DNA of 64,000 nucleotides from the NCBI RefSeq assembly GCF_026343955.1, contig NZ_JAPKNI010000003.1, positions 372,001-436,000 of the forward strand, in the 5' to 3' direction. Below are positions 55,401 to 64,000 of this stretch, piece by piece; the stretch's first letter is position 1, and each line of letters begins with the position of its first letter. A model generated the notes under the pieces. That model saw only the letters and a list, made by a program, of their open reading frames with translations. It had not been told where the DNA came from and ran no database searches. The translations under genes were made by a program, and so were the position numbers. The stretch comes from Kaistia defluvii (GTDB lineage: Bacteria; Pseudomonadota; Alphaproteobacteria; Rhizobiales; Kaistiaceae).

Positions 55401-56411
55401 TCACTCGGACGGGGGGACCGGCGGAGCGGCACCCTGCGGCAGAGGCTCTTCCAGCCACTTCGCGACCATCTCCGGCTTGGCATCCCAGGGAGCGGCATCG
55501 GCCAGATTGTCCTTGGTGATCACCTGGCTCGGCGCGTAGTAGAACTGGCCCGGCTTGACCGAACCGTCGATGACACCGAGCAGCAGGCGCAGCGCATGGA
55601 CGGAGGCGATCGAGGGCGGGTTGCTGCCGGTCAGGGTCATCTGGCCCTTTTCGATCAGTTCGACGCCATAGGGAGCGCCATTGTTGCCGCCGATCAGAAT
55701 CTCTCCGGTCTTGCCCGCGCGCTCGATGGCGATCGCGACGCCGACGGCCATGTCGTCATTGGCGGCGTAGATCGCCTTGACGTTGGGATGGGCGGCCAGG
55801 ATCTGCGAGGCCGCGTCCATGGCCTTCTGGCGGTCCCAGTCGGCGGCGAGGTCGGCAACGCTGACCGCCTTGGAGCCGGACTTGGCGATGCCGTTCTTGA
55901 ACGACTGCACGAAGGCTTCCGCGTCGCCGCGGCCGAGCTTGCCGGTGATGGTGGCGTATTCGCCCTCCGGCAGCAGCTTGCCGATCGCCTCGCCGACGGG
56001 CTCGCCGAACCGGTAGAGATCGATCTGCATGATGCCGGCCGAATCCGCCAGGATCGACGGGTCATAGCCATACTGGAAGAAGATCGGCACGCCCGCCTTC
56101 TTGGCCTGGGCGATGGCGGCCTTTTCCGAGGAAAGCGACACGGCGTAGATCAGGATGCCGTCGACGCCCTTTGTGATCGCGTCCTGGACGTTGGCGAGCT
56201 CCTGGGTCGGGTCGTTGTTGGCGGAATAGGTGATCAGGTTGACGCCGAGCTTGTCGGCGGCGGCCTGGGCCGCGTTCATGCCATACTGGTAGTAGGGATC
56301 CGGACCGCCGCGCATGAAGGCGATGGTCTTTTCCGCTGCCTGCGACAGGCTCGGCGCCAGGATGGCCGTTCCCAGCGCCAGCACAGCGAGGGCTCTCCTC
56401 GTGATATTCAT
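55401..56411 (-). CDS. Sugar ABC transporter substrate-binding protein (CUT2, RbsB-like)
   Basis: 336 residues with a signal peptide ending at SQA (about residue 25). The receptor starts KTIAFMRGGPDPYYQYGMNAAQAAADKLG, and ITKGVDGILIYAVSL, GRGDAEAFVQSFKNG and KAIYAANDDMAVGVAIA are typical for the ribose-binding class. GGAGGAGACGAGCA precedes the ATG at 56411. The C-terminus has an unusual Pro-rich tail (PQGAAPPVPPSE). Third transporter gene in the order ATPase, permease, receptor. Confidence 0.88.
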   Translation of the reverse strand: MNITRRALAVLALGTAILAPSLSQAAEKTIAFMRGGPDPYYQYGMNAAQAAADKLGVNLITYSANNDPTQELANVQDAITKGVDGILIYAVSLSSEKAAIAQAKKAGVPIFFQYGYDPSILADSAGIMQIDLYRFGEPVGEAIGKLLPEGEYATITGKLGRGDAEAFVQSFKNGIAKSGSKAVSVADLAADWDRQKAMDAASQILAAHPNVKAIYAANDDMAVGVAIAIERAGKTGEILIGGNNGAPYGVELIEKGQMTLTGSNPPSIASVHALRLLLGVIDGSVKPGQFYYAPSQVITKDNLADAAPWDAKPEMVAKWLEEPLPQGAAPPVPPSE

Positions 56412-56454
56412 TGCTCGTCTCCTCCGTTGCAATGTCCCTGAAGCGGCGTGCCGG

Positions 56455-57426
56455 TTAGGCTTTCTTCTGCAGCAGGACCGCCGCCGTTATGATCAATCCC
56501 AGCACCGCGCTCTGGAAATTCGCGCCGACGCCGAGAAGGTTCATGCTGTTGCTCACCAGACCGAGCAGCAGGACGCCGCCCAGCGTGCCGAGCACCGTTC
56601 CCCGCCCGCCGATCAGCGGCGTGCCGCCGATGACCACGGCCGCGATGGCGCGAAGCTCGTAGCCCGTGCCCATGCTGGGCAGGCCGGAATCGAGAACGCC
56701 GGTGAGGATGACGCCGGCGACGCCGACGAAGAGGCCGCTCAGCGCGTAGAGTGCGATCTTGATGCGCCGGACCGGAATGCCGGAAAGCCGCGCCGCTTCC
56801 TCGTTACCGCCAATGGCGAAGGCGTAGCGGCCGAGCGTCGTGAAGCGCAGGATCAGGAACATCACCAGGATGGCGAGGAACATGGCGTAGACCGGCCATG
56901 GCACGCGCAGGAAATCGCCGAGGCCGAAGACGTCGAACAGCGCGCCGGTGCCGTTGATCGGGCTGCCGCCCGACATCAGGATGGCGACGCCCTGCAGGAA
57001 GGTCATCGTGCCGAGCGTGATGATGAAGGGCGTGGCGCGGTTGGTCGCCACCAGCATGCCGTTGATCGCGCCGATCACCGTGCCGGCCACCACGCCGGCG
57101 AGGATGCCAAGCGCGACCGAGCCCGTATGCATGATGGTGAGCGCCGTGGCGAGGCCGGCCACCGACAGCGCCGCGCCGACCGAAAGATCCAGCCCGCCCG
57201 CGATCAGCAGGATGGTCTGGCCCGAGGCGACAATGCCGAGCGCCGACACCTGGAACAGGATGTTCAGCAGGTTGTTCACGGACAGGAAGCGCGGATTGCC
57301 GATCGCGGTCACCACCACGATGAGCAGGAGCACGATCAGCAGCGTGTAGCGGCCGAGATCCTGTCCACGGAGCGCGCCGGGCTTTCGGGAGGCCGGCTTG
57401 GCAGCCGTTGCGGCGGGAGAAGACAT
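56455..57426 (-). CDS. Sugar ABC transporter permease (CUT2, RbsC-like)
   Basis: 323 residues with eight to ten helices. LLIAGGLDLSVGAALSVAGLAT and IAAVVIGGTPLIGGRGTVLGTLGG are RbsC signatures. A Ser/Ala/Pro/Lys tail precedes the first helix. It overlaps the ATPase stop by one base (TGATG). Confidence 0.9.
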   Translation of the reverse strand: MSSPAATAAKPASRKPGALRGQDLGRYTLLIVLLLIVVVTAIGNPRFLSVNNLLNILFQVSALGIVASGQTILLIAGGLDLSVGAALSVAGLATALTIMHTGSVALGILAGVVAGTVIGAINGMLVATNRATPFIITLGTMTFLQGVAILMSGGSPINGTGALFDVFGLGDFLRVPWPVYAMFLAILVMFLILRFTTLGRYAFAIGGNEEAARLSGIPVRRIKIALYALSGLFVGVAGVILTGVLDSGLPSMGTGYELRAIAAVVIGGTPLIGGRGTVLGTLGGVLLLGLVSNSMNLLGVGANFQSAVLGLIITAAVLLQKKA

Positions 57427-58946
57427 CAGTTCACGCTCCGGGTGCTTTGGGTCTGGATGGCGGAGAGCAGGCGCTCGGGATCGAGCCGATCCGGCGACAG
57501 GGCCTGCTCGATGCGGCCATTCCGAAGGACGAGAATTCGATCGGCGAGCGCGATCAGTTCTTCGAGGTCCGTCGACACGAAGACGATGGTGGCGCCCTTG
57601 TTGGCGAGGCTGCGCAGATGATCATGGATCTGTCGCTGCGACTCGACGTCGACGCCCTGGGTTGGCTCCTCGAGCACGAAGAGCCGTCCATCGGCGAAGA
57701 TGGCGCGGCCGAGCAGCGCCTTGCGCTGGTTGCCGCCGCTCAGAAACCGGACTTCGCGGCTCGGCGCGCGCGGATTGAGGTCGAGCCGTTCCGACATGTC
57801 GGTCGCGACGCCGGTCTCCCGCGCAAGCTTGAGCCAGCCCAGCTTGGACAGCCGCCGAAGCGCCGCGAGCGAGATGTTCTTGGCGATCGACAGGCTCATC
57901 ACCAGCCCGCGCCCGCGCATGTCCTCGGGAATGAACAGCACACCGCGGGCAATCGCCTCGCGCACGGCGCGCGGTGCATAGGGTTCGCCGCCCAGCGACA
58001 TACGGCCTGCGACATGGCGATGGTCGATGCCGCCGATCACGGCGGCCAGCGCATTGGCGCCGCCGCCGATCAGCCCGGTCAGCCCGACGATCTCTCCCCT
58101 GCCGACCTCGAGCGAGACATTGTCGAGACCGCCCGCGTTGGAAACCCCGTCCATCACCAGGAACGGTTCCGTCTTGGGCCGGACGCTGCGATGCGTCTCG
58201 ACCGCGTCGAGCGTCCGCCCGACGATCATCGAGATCAGCCCGTCCTTGTCAGCGCTGCCGCCCTCGACCAGCGCGACCTTACGCCCGTTGCGCAGCACGG
58301 TGATGCGATCGGAGATCGCCAGCACCTCGTCGAGGTGATGCGAGACATAGACGACGGCCATGCCCTGTCTGGCGAGGTCGCGGATCAGCCGGAACAGGAA
58401 CTCGGCCTGCGCCTTGTTCAGCGCCGCCGTCGGCTCGTCGAGCAGCAGAACATGCGCCTTTTCGCGCACGGCCTTGGCGATCGCCACCTGCTGTCGATCG
58501 GCGATGTCGAGGTCGCCGAGCCGCTGGTTGACGGGCAGATCGAGCCCGAGCCGGGCCAGAAGCTCCGTCGCCCGCGTCGCCATCGCCTTGTCGTCGAGGA
58601 TGCCGAAAGCCTTGCGCGGCTCGGCGCCGAGGAAAATGTTGGCGGCGACCGAGAGATCGAGATGCAGTTCCGGGTTCTGGTAGACGATGGCGATGCCGGC
58701 CGCGCGGCCCTCGGCCGGATTGAGCGCCTTGAAGGCGGTGCCGCCGACGATGATCTGGCCGCTGTCGGGCGGCTGCGCGCCCGACAGGATCTTCATGAAG
58801 GTCGACTTGCCGGCGCCGTTCTTGCCGACCAGGCCATGCACCTCGCCGCGCGCGACCTCGAAGTCGACGTCATCCAGCGCGCGCTGACCCAGAAAGCTCT
58901 TGGTCACGCCCTGTACCTGGATCGCGAGCGGTGTATCGGGGGTCAT
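57426..58946 (-). CDS. Sugar ABC transporter ATP-binding protein (CUT2, RbsA-like)
   Basis: 506 residues, two ATPase domains. Domain 1: Walker A GKNGAGKST at 41-49, ADRQQVAIAKAV in the signature place, and LLLDEPTAALN. Domain 2: degenerate Walker A (TGLIGGGANALAAV), LSGGNQRKALLGRAI and VLEEPTQGVD. The loss of the second Walker A is normal for RbsA-type proteins. It starts 14 bp after the dehydrogenase stop. Confidence 0.9.
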   Translation of the reverse strand: MTPDTPLAIQVQGVTKSFLGQRALDDVDFEVARGEVHGLVGKNGAGKSTFMKILSGAQPPDSGQIIVGGTAFKALNPAEGRAAGIAIVYQNPELHLDLSVAANIFLGAEPRKAFGILDDKAMATRATELLARLGLDLPVNQRLGDLDIADRQQVAIAKAVREKAHVLLLDEPTAALNKAQAEFLFRLIRDLARQGMAVVYVSHHLDEVLAISDRITVLRNGRKVALVEGGSADKDGLISMIVGRTLDAVETHRSVRPKTEPFLVMDGVSNAGGLDNVSLEVGRGEIVGLTGLIGGGANALAAVIGGIDHRHVAGRMSLGGEPYAPRAVREAIARGVLFIPEDMRGRGLVMSLSIAKNISLAALRRLSKLGWLKLARETGVATDMSERLDLNPRAPSREVRFLSGGNQRKALLGRAIFADGRLFVLEEPTQGVDVESQRQIHDHLRSLANKGATIVFVSTDLEELIALADRILVLRNGRIEQALSPDRLDPERLLSAIQTQSTRSVN

Positions 58947-58960
58947 GGCCGTGATGCCGC

Positions 58961-60103
58961 TCAGCCCTGGACCGCTTCCCAGCGGCCCGACTTCGCCGAG
59001 GCCAGCACGGCGTCGGTGACGTAGTCGGTGCGGAGCGCCTCGCGGAAGGTCGGCGCGGCAGGCGTGCCGGAGGTGAGGCCGGCGAGGAAATCGGCGGCCT
59101 GATGGATGAAGGAGTGCTCGTAGCCGATCTGCAGGCCCGGCACCCACCACTGGCTCATATAGGGATGGTCGCCATCGGTGATGTGGATCGAGCGCCAACC
59201 GCGCAGATGCCCTTCGTCGCTGTAGTCGAAGTAGGACAGCCGGTGCAGGTCGTGCAGGTCCCAGGCAATCGAGCCCTTCTCGCCATTGATCTCCAGCGTG
59301 TAGAGCGCCTTGTGGCCGCGGGCATAGCGGGTCGCCTCGAAGGTCGCGAGCGAGCCGTTGTGGAAACGGGCGAGGAAAGCGCTGGCGTCGTCGATCTTGA
59401 CCTCTTCGACCTTGCCGCTGACGGCATGCGAGCGCTGCTTGACGAAGGTTTCCGTCGCCGCCGTCACGCTGTCGATGCCGCCGTTCAGCCAGATCGCGGT
59501 ATCGATGCAGTGCGCGAGCAGGTCGCCGGTGACGCCGCTGCCGGCGACGCTGGCGTCCAGCCGCCAGGTGCCCATGCCGCCCTGCGGCACATCGGCCGAG
59601 ATCGTCCAGTCCTGCAGGAATTTGGCGCGATAATGGAAGATGCGGCCGAGCCGACCCTCGTCGATCATCTGCTTGGCGAGCGTCACCGCCGGCACGCGGC
59701 GATAATTGTACCAGACCATGTTGGCGACGCCGGCCGCCTCGACGGCCTCGACCATCTTTTCCGCCTCGGCAGCGTTGCGGCCGAGCGGCTTCTCGCACAT
59801 CACCATCTTGCCGGCCTGTGCCGCCGCGATGGCGATCTCGGCATGGGTATCGTTGGGGCTGGCAATATCGATCAGGTCGATATCCTTGCGCTCGATCAGC
59901 CTGCGCCAGTCGCTTTCGGAGCTCTCATAGCCCCAGTTCTCGGCGAAATCAGCGGCGCCCTTGGCATTGCGCGTGGCGATCGCCTTCAGGACGGGCTCGT
60001 ATTCGCTGTTGAAGAACTGACCGACCTGGCGGAAGGCGTTGGAATGGGTGCGGCCCATGAAGCCGGCGCCGACCAGGCCGATATTCAGCTTTTTCTTGGT
60101 CAT
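58961..60103 (-). CDS. Gfo/Idh/MocA family sugar dehydrogenase
   Basis: 380 residues. [19 protein letters not shown] binds NAD(P); the catalytic lysine is in MCEKPLGRN near residue 107, and [14 protein letters not shown] forms part of the active site. The ATG at 60103 was chosen for its match to relatives; its ribosome site is weak, and 13 more residues are possible. It follows the epimerase-type gene by 22 bp and precedes the importer genes. It probably oxidises the imported sugar or inositol-like compound. Confidence 0.87.
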   Translation of the reverse strand: MTKKKLNIGLVGAGFMGRTHSNAFRQVGQFFNSEYEPVLKAIATRNAKGAADFAENWGYESSESDWRRLIERKDIDLIDIASPNDTHAEIAIAAAQAGKMVMCEKPLGRNAAEAEKMVEAVEAAGVANMVWYNYRRVPAVTLAKQMIDEGRLGRIFHYRAKFLQDWTISADVPQGGMGTWRLDASVAGSGVTGDLLAHCIDTAIWLNGGIDSVTAATETFVKQRSHAVSGKVEEVKIDDASAFLARFHNGSLATFEATRYARGHKALYTLEINGEKGSIAWDLHDLHRLSYFDYSDEGHLRGWRSIHITDGDHPYMSQWWVPGLQIGYEHSFIHQAADFLAGLTSGTPAAPTFREALRTDYVTDAVLASAKSGRWEAVQG

Positions 60104-60125
60104 TTTCTTGAGATCCCCGAAACCG

Positions 60126-61178
60126 TTATTCGCGCCAGCCATGCGCGTCGCGCACCTTGATCATCGCGCCCAGAACGTCGTTCCAGGTCTGCTGGGCCGT
60201 CATCACGGAGTTCGGGAACATGCAGCCGTCCCAGGCGATGTGGCGCATCTTCTTGGTGAGGTTGCCCTGGTCGTCGCGCAGCCAGTAGCCGGCATGCTTC
60301 GTGACATCGAGCTTGCCGTTGGGGTCGGTGACCTGGACGTGGCGGCCGGTCTTCTCGTGATCGCCGGAGCCGAAAACGGTGCCGTCGTTCTGGGCGACGT
60401 GGAAATCATAGGTCCAGGGGCGCAGCGCGTCGGCGACTTGTCTGTAGGCCGCGTCGAGGACCGAGCGGTCCTGCCAGTCATAGCCCTCGGGAAGCAGGCG
60501 ATCCTGCTCGGCGTTGTAGCCCAGCGTGAACAGCATCGAATGCGCCATGTCGGCCTGGTAGCCGACGACGCCCGGCATGTTGACCGCTTCGAGCAGGCGG
60601 ACATTCTCGCGCCAGGACTGCATGCCGCCCCAGCAGATCTCGCCCTCGGCGACGAGGAATTCGCCATGATCCTGCGCCGCCTTGCCGGCTTCGCGGAACG
60701 TCTCGGCGATGATTTTGGTGTTGCCGACGGGATCCCTGTCCCAGTCGCCGACGCCGGTCGAGGAATCGATCCGGATGCCGCCGGTCGTGCGGATGCCCAG
60801 TTCGCGCATCTGCTCGCCGATCGCGGCGGCCTTGCGCACCTGCGAGACGAAGCGCTTGCGCTCCTCGGCCGAGCCCATCGCCGAACCGCCGCCGGCGCCA
60901 GCCCAGATCGGCGCCACGAACGAGCCGACCTTCAGGCCATAGCCCGCAATGTGGTCAACCATGCGCTTGACCTGATCCTTGTCGCTGTCGATCGACAGGT
61001 GCGGATCGGCCAGCCAGAGATCGATGCCGTCGAACTTCTGTCCGTCGACTTCCGCCTTGGCGGTCAGTTCCAGCAGCGTGTCCAGCGGAATGACCGGTTC
61101 GCCCCCCTCGCCGCCCTTGCCGACGACGCCCGGCCACGCGGCGTTGTGCAGCTTCGGATAGTTGTTCGGATCCGCCAT
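60126..61178 (-). CDS. Sugar phosphate isomerase/epimerase family protein (xylose isomerase-like TIM barrel)
   Basis: 350 residues, first gene of the sugar operon. The fold shows in [72 protein letters not shown] and a C-terminal [24 protein letters not shown]. Glu, Asp and His residues in these strands can hold a divalent metal. It is longer than standard epimerases of about 280 residues because of an insert in the second half. GGGAGGAAG precedes the ATG. The reaction is unknown. Confidence 0.8.
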   Translation of the reverse strand: MADPNNYPKLHNAAWPGVVGKGGEGGEPVIPLDTLLELTAKAEVDGQKFDGIDLWLADPHLSIDSDKDQVKRMVDHIAGYGLKVGSFVAPIWAGAGGGSAMGSAEERKRFVSQVRKAAAIGEQMRELGIRTTGGIRIDSSTGVGDWDRDPVGNTKIIAETFREAGKAAQDHGEFLVAEGEICWGGMQSWRENVRLLEAVNMPGVVGYQADMAHSMLFTLGYNAEQDRLLPEGYDWQDRSVLDAAYRQVADALRPWTYDFHVAQNDGTVFGSGDHEKTGRHVQVTDPNGKLDVTKHAGYWLRDDQGNLTKKMRHIAWDGCMFPNSVMTAQQTWNDVLGAMIKVRDAHGWRE

Positions 61179-61381
61179 GTGCTCTTCCTCCCTTTCGGAC
61201 CCGCCCACTCGGCGGCGATGGTCCACCTGCATGCGGGGGAAGCAACGCGGTCGCCGTGCAGGCGCACCTCTCCGCCGGCAGCCCCATCAGGCTCCGTTCA
61301 GATTGCGCCACGCCGCGAGGGTCTCCTCCCCTGCGCGCCCCGACCGCTACCTCTCTTGGCCGGAACGCAACGGAACTCTCT

Positions 61382-61590
61382 GTTATATTAGTGTAACGTG
61401 TCAAGCGGGCTTCAACGCATGGTTGGACACCAGGGGGAGGATTGGAATTCCTGAGTTCTATTTTCTGGTTTTTTCTGTCATATCGTTGATAACGATCGAC
61501 TTCTCGCCGCTTCCTACTGCTGGCGCGGGACGGCGGCCCCTCCAACCGATAGCCGGATGCGCTTGCGGGTCGACGGCGGAGTAATATAAC
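61382..61590. promoter_or_regulatory. Inverted pair of GTTATATTA operator-like sites
   Basis: GTTATATTA at 61382-61390 lies in GTTATATTAGTGTAAC, whose ends GTTA and TAAC are inverted repeats. The exact inverse, TAATATAAC, lies at 61582-61590. Written in one sense both read CTGTTATATTA followed by G or C and T. One site is near each of the two diverging genes, as expected for a regulator that controls both. Confidence 0.62.
61482..61496. promoter_or_regulatory. 15-bp palindrome in the divergent promoter region
   Basis: ATCGTT, GAT, AACGAT. A perfect inverted repeat midway between the two GTTATATTA sites. It could be a site for a second regulator. Confidence 0.5.
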
Positions 61591-61697
61591 AGTAAAGCAG
61601 GCGGGGTCGTTCGGGCGCCAGGGCGCCGCTCCGGCCCGAAGGACGGCACCCGTTCGGCCGACTGCCGCCAGCGAATTCTGGGAGAGGATCCAAGCGG

Positions 61698-62402
61698 GTG
61701 GCCGACGCGGCATTACTGCAATTGCAGCTGGTCAACCTCGACCGCAAATCGCCGCTGCGCGACCAGATCTATCAGGTCGTCCGCACGCTGATCATCATCG
61801 GGCAATTGCGGCCCGGCCAGTCCGTCAACGAGGTCGAGATCGCCGAGCAACTGGGTGTGTCGCGCACCCCGGTCCGCGAAGCGGTGAAGCGGCTGAGCGA
61901 CGAGGGCTTGATCAACGTCTACGCCCAGACCGGCACCTTCGTCGCCGCGCTATCGCGCGACGCCATCGAGGAAGCCTATGTCATCCGCAATGCGCTCGAG
62001 GTCGAGAGCGTGCGGCGGGCGGCGTCCAAGATCAGCCCGTTCCATCTCGAGGAGCTGGAAGACATTGTCGGCCAGCACCAGACCGCGATCGGCCGCAAGC
62101 GCTACACGGAGGCCATCCGGCTCGACGACCAGTTCCACCGCTACATCGCCGAGATCAACAATCTCTCGATGCTGTGGCGGGCCGTCGATATCTCGAAGGC
62201 GCAGATGGATCGCGGCCGCTATCTGGCGCTGCCCAAGCCGGGCCTGGGCGAGACGACGATTGCCCAGCACCAGGCGATCCTGACGGCGCTCGCCGCGCGC
62301 GACGCGCAGCAGGCCATGGAAGCGATGCGGGTGCATCTCGACACCTCGCTGCGCAACACGCTGAGCCTGCTCGGCGACATGCTGGATCCGCCGGAAAGCT
62401 AG
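61698..62402 (+). CDS. GntR-family transcription regulator (FCD domain) of the sugar operon
   Basis: 234 residues, GTG start behind GGAGAGG. The winged helix (about 18-85) has LRPGQSVNEVEIAEQLGVSRTPVREAVKRLSDEGLINVYAQTGTFV. The FCD domain (about 95-220) has IRNALEVESVRRAASK, DDQFHRYIAEINNLSMLWRAVD and HQAILTALAARDAQQAMEAMRVHLD, with the usual His residues for metal. It is divergent from the epimerase-dehydrogenase-importer operon, with paired motifs between them, so it most likely represses that operon until the sugar or its acid binds. Confidence 0.88.
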   Translation: MADAALLQLQLVNLDRKSPLRDQIYQVVRTLIIIGQLRPGQSVNEVEIAEQLGVSRTPVREAVKRLSDEGLINVYAQTGTFVAALSRDAIEEAYVIRNALEVESVRRAASKISPFHLEELEDIVGQHQTAIGRKRYTEAIRLDDQFHRYIAEINNLSMLWRAVDISKAQMDRGRYLALPKPGLGETTIAQHQAILTALAARDAQQAMEAMRVHLDTSLRNTLSLLGDMLDPPES

Positions 62403-62422
62403 GGCGTTCCGAAAAGACAGAC

Positions 62423-62449
62423 GGGGCCCCTCTACGGGAGGGGCCCCTT
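62423..62449. terminator. Terminator between the GntR and L,D-transpeptidase genes
   Basis: GGGGCCCCTC (62423-62432) pairs with GAGGGGCCCC (62438-62447), loop TACGG, followed by TTCGGCTT. The palindrome lies between converging genes and can serve both, though the T-run is short. Confidence 0.7.
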
Positions 62450-62453
62450 CGGC

Positions 62454-63116
62454 TTAGAGCACCACGACCTTCGAGCCGTCGGGAACCCGGCCGTAGAGAT
62501 CGATGACGTCCTGGTTCATCATCCGGATGCAGCCCGAAGAGACGGCCTCGCCGATCGACCAGGGCTGGTTGGTGCCGTGGATGCGATAGAGCGTGTCCTT
62601 GCCGCCCTGGAACAGATAGAGCGCGCGGGCGCCAAGCGGATTTTCCGGACCGCCTTCCATGCCGCCGGCCCATTGCTGGTTGATCTCCGGCGAACGGGCA
62701 ATCATGTCCTGCGTCGGGGTCCAGCGCGGCCACTGTCGCTTGTACTGGACATTGGCGGTGCCGGAGAACTCCAACCCGGCCTTGCCGACGCCGACGCCAT
62801 AGCGCATCGCCTTGCCGCCTTCCTGGACCAGGTAGAGGTAGCGATCATGCGGATCGACGATGATGGTGCCCGGCGGCTGGTCGGTCGAATAGTCGACCTG
62901 CGTGCGGATGTTGCGCTGCTTCAACTTGTCGAGCGGCACGGCCGGGATCGGGAATTTCTCCGTCTCGATCGCCGCGTAATGGCGCGCCACCTGCGGATCG
63001 ACCGCGGGCGTCAGCGGGGCGGCGAAATCGCGTCCTGTCGAGGCGCAGGCGGCGAGCGCCAGCGGCAGCAGGATGGCGACCGTCATCCGCCGTAAGAAGG
63101 GAAGGCTTAAGGACAT
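62454..63116 (-). CDS. L,D-transpeptidase lipoprotein (YkuD/ErfK family)
   Basis: 220 residues. Lipobox LAAC at 21-24. The YkuD domain covers about 82-219; the catalytic motif is HGTNQP from His180 to SSGCIRM with nucleophile Cys196. Such enzymes make 3-3 crosslinks in peptidoglycan or attach lipoproteins to it. The SGCIRMMNQDVIDLYGRVPDGSKVVVL ending is complete. It stands 50 bp after the DsbA-like gene on the same strand, so it may share its transcript. Confidence 0.92.
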   Translation of the reverse strand: MSLSLPFLRRMTVAILLPLALAACASTGRDFAAPLTPAVDPQVARHYAAIETEKFPIPAVPLDKLKQRNIRTQVDYSTDQPPGTIIVDPHDRYLYLVQEGGKAMRYGVGVGKAGLEFSGTANVQYKRQWPRWTPTQDMIARSPEINQQWAGGMEGGPENPLGARALYLFQGGKDTLYRIHGTNQPWSIGEAVSSGCIRMMNQDVIDLYGRVPDGSKVVVL

Positions 63117-63166
63117 GCTTGGGGGGTTCCGTTGTCGTCACGAAGAAGGGGATGGGAGGGACGGGA

Positions 63167-63793
63167 TCAGTTGGCGGCCTGCCGCCGGCGCGCTTCGGCG
63201 ACCGCTTCCTTGAAGCCGTCATAGTCGAGCGTCGAGGCCCGGAACGGACCGATCAGGTAGGTGGGCGTGCCGTTCATGCCGAGGCCTTCGGCCTGGGCGA
63301 GGTTGCGCTGCATCAGCGCCGAGATCTTCGGCCCATGCGCGGTGAGATCCGCCTGCAGCCGCTTCATGTCGACGCCCGAGGCCTGGATCGCCTCCAGCAT
63401 CGTGTCGCCGGTGACGCCCCGGCCCGAAATGCCCATCAGCGCGTGATGCGCCGTCTCGTATTTGCCCTGATAGTTGGCCGCCAGCGCGAACTGCGCGCCC
63501 TGGACGGAGGATTCGGTCAGGATCGGCCAGTCCTTGTAGACCAGGCGGATCTTGCCGTCCTCCTTGACAACGCGCGCCAGGTCGGCCGCCGACGTCTTGC
63601 AGTAGGGGCAGTTGTAATCGAAGAAGGCAACGATGGTGACGTCGCCCCTGGGGTTTCCGCCTGTCGGCGCCTCGGGATCGTTCAGGACCGCGTTGACATC
63701 GACGCCCTTGGCGATGGCCGGCAAGCCGTCGAGAACGATCGCGGAAGAGGCAAGAAGGCTCGCGGCGGTTCCGAGGAAAAAGCGGCGGTTCAT
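63167..63793 (-). CDS. DsbA-family thiol-disulfide oxidoreductase with Tat-like signal
   Basis: 208 residues. The N-terminus MNRRFFLGTAASLLASSAIV has a twin-arginine motif (RRFFL) followed by a hydrophobic stretch, so it may be exported folded. The thioredoxin-fold active site is Cys62-Pro-Tyr-Cys65 in YNCPYCK, and GTPTYLIG carries the cis-proline. The ATG at 63793 has GGAG seven bases before it and overlaps the dsbD stop (ATGA), which settles the start. Together with DsbD it probably reduces or isomerises periplasmic disulfides. Confidence 0.9.
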   Translation of the reverse strand: MNRRFFLGTAASLLASSAIVLDGLPAIAKGVDVNAVLNDPEAPTGGNPRGDVTIVAFFDYNCPYCKTSAADLARVVKEDGKIRLVYKDWPILTESSVQGAQFALAANYQGKYETAHHALMGISGRGVTGDTMLEAIQASGVDMKRLQADLTAHGPKISALMQRNLAQAEGLGMNGTPTYLIGPFRASTLDYDGFKEAVAEARRRQAAN

Positions 63794-64000
63794 GAAGGGC
63801 TCCATTCTGGAAAAATGCTGTCCGTGGGCGCTTGGCTACCGGTAGACACGGCGTGCTCAAGCCGCTGGGCAAAGTCGTTGCCGGCAATCGCGCCGATCAT
63901 GCGGGATCCGGCCAGTTCCGAGCCGGCGGCGTTGAGCAGGAACATCGTCGGCGGCCCGACGACGCCGAAGCGCTGCATGAGCCGGCGGCTGTCTTCACCG
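63790..64000 (-). CDS. dsbD: Thiol:disulfide interchange protein DsbD, C-terminal end (partial)
   Basis: The 69 last residues of a protein that begins outside the window. DSRRLMQRFGVVGPPTMFLLN, then RMIGAIAGNDFAQRLEHA, is the end of the C-terminal thioredoxin domain of DsbD, with the cis-proline region GPPT. The domain passes electrons from the membrane part to periplasmic partners. The stop overlaps the start of the DsbA-like gene by four bases, so both are one operon. Confidence 0.78.
   Translation of the reverse strand, partial: GEDSRRLMQRFGVVGPPTMFLLNAAGSELAGSRMIGAIAGNDFAQRLEHAVSTGSQAPTDSIFPEWSPS

Larger units (their letters stand above)
61179..61697. other. 519-bp divergent promoter region
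   Basis: No gene seen. AT-rich compared with its surroundings. It holds a pair of inverted CTGTTATATTA motifs and a 15-bp palindrome, described separately; promoters for both the sugar operon (minus) and the GntR gene (plus) must lie here. Confidence 0.6.

Overview
The window looks like a piece of a GC-rich alphaproteobacterial genome, most likely a Hyphomicrobiales (rhizobial-type) soil or plant-associated bacterium. The evidence is an agp-like alpha-galactoside locus of the kind known from Sinorhizobium, many sugar ABC and TRAP importers, DUF3300/DUF2950 and MipA proteins, and dispersed inverted repeats with a CATCCTGAGG core. The species cannot be named from the sequence alone. No rRNA, tRNA, CRISPR array, transposase or phage gene was seen.

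Layout. 1-1.6 kb: 5' part of a class I ribonucleotide reductase (nrdA, minus strand) behind a cobalamin riboswitch. 1.7-12.3 kb: AraC regulator divergent from a six-gene alpha-galactoside operon (GH4, binding protein, two permeases, fused ATPase, second GH4), closed by a terminator. 12.3-13.8 kb: flavin-dependent halogenase. 14.1-17 kb: glycosidase-like protein divergent from a Gfo/Idh/MocA dehydrogenase. 17.6-21.2 kb: sugar ABC importer without ATPase plus a mutarotase. 21.2-24.4 kb: IclR regulator divergent from a deacylase/PLP-lyase pair. 24.5-29.3 kb: AraC regulator and a second ATPase-less ABC importer ending in a short DUF2160-like protein. 29.3-34.9 kb: TRAP transporter, class III aminotransferase and GntR regulator sharing one upstream motif. 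35-39.5 kb: ribose-type ABC importer. 39.6-42.4 kb: ABC importer of the TrpXYZ type. 42.4-47.6 kb: inverted repeat doublet, a 48-residue Cys-rich ORF, a dehydrogenase, a MipA-like porin, DUF3300 and DUF2950 proteins. 47.6-52 kb: RND efflux pump. 52.2-62.4 kb: minus-strand operon for import and catabolism of an unidentified sugar, with a divergent GntR regulator. 62.4-64 kb: L,D-transpeptidase, DsbA-like oxidoreductase and the 3' end of dsbD.

The window is essentially a carbohydrate-acquisition region: seven import systems, each next to a regulator, epimerase, dehydrogenase, dehydratase or glycosidase. Two regulatory patterns stand out. A 34-bp element is shared by the IclR/deacylase promoter and the distant glycosidase/dehydrogenase promoter, which suggests one IclR regulon. 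A 13-bp motif is shared by the TRAP, aminotransferase and GntR promoters. Strong hairpins follow the binding-protein gene in most of the importers.

The least explained items are the sugar pathway at 52.2-61.2 kb, the IclR-linked glycosidase/deacylase set, the isolated halogenase and the Cys-rich mini-ORF.
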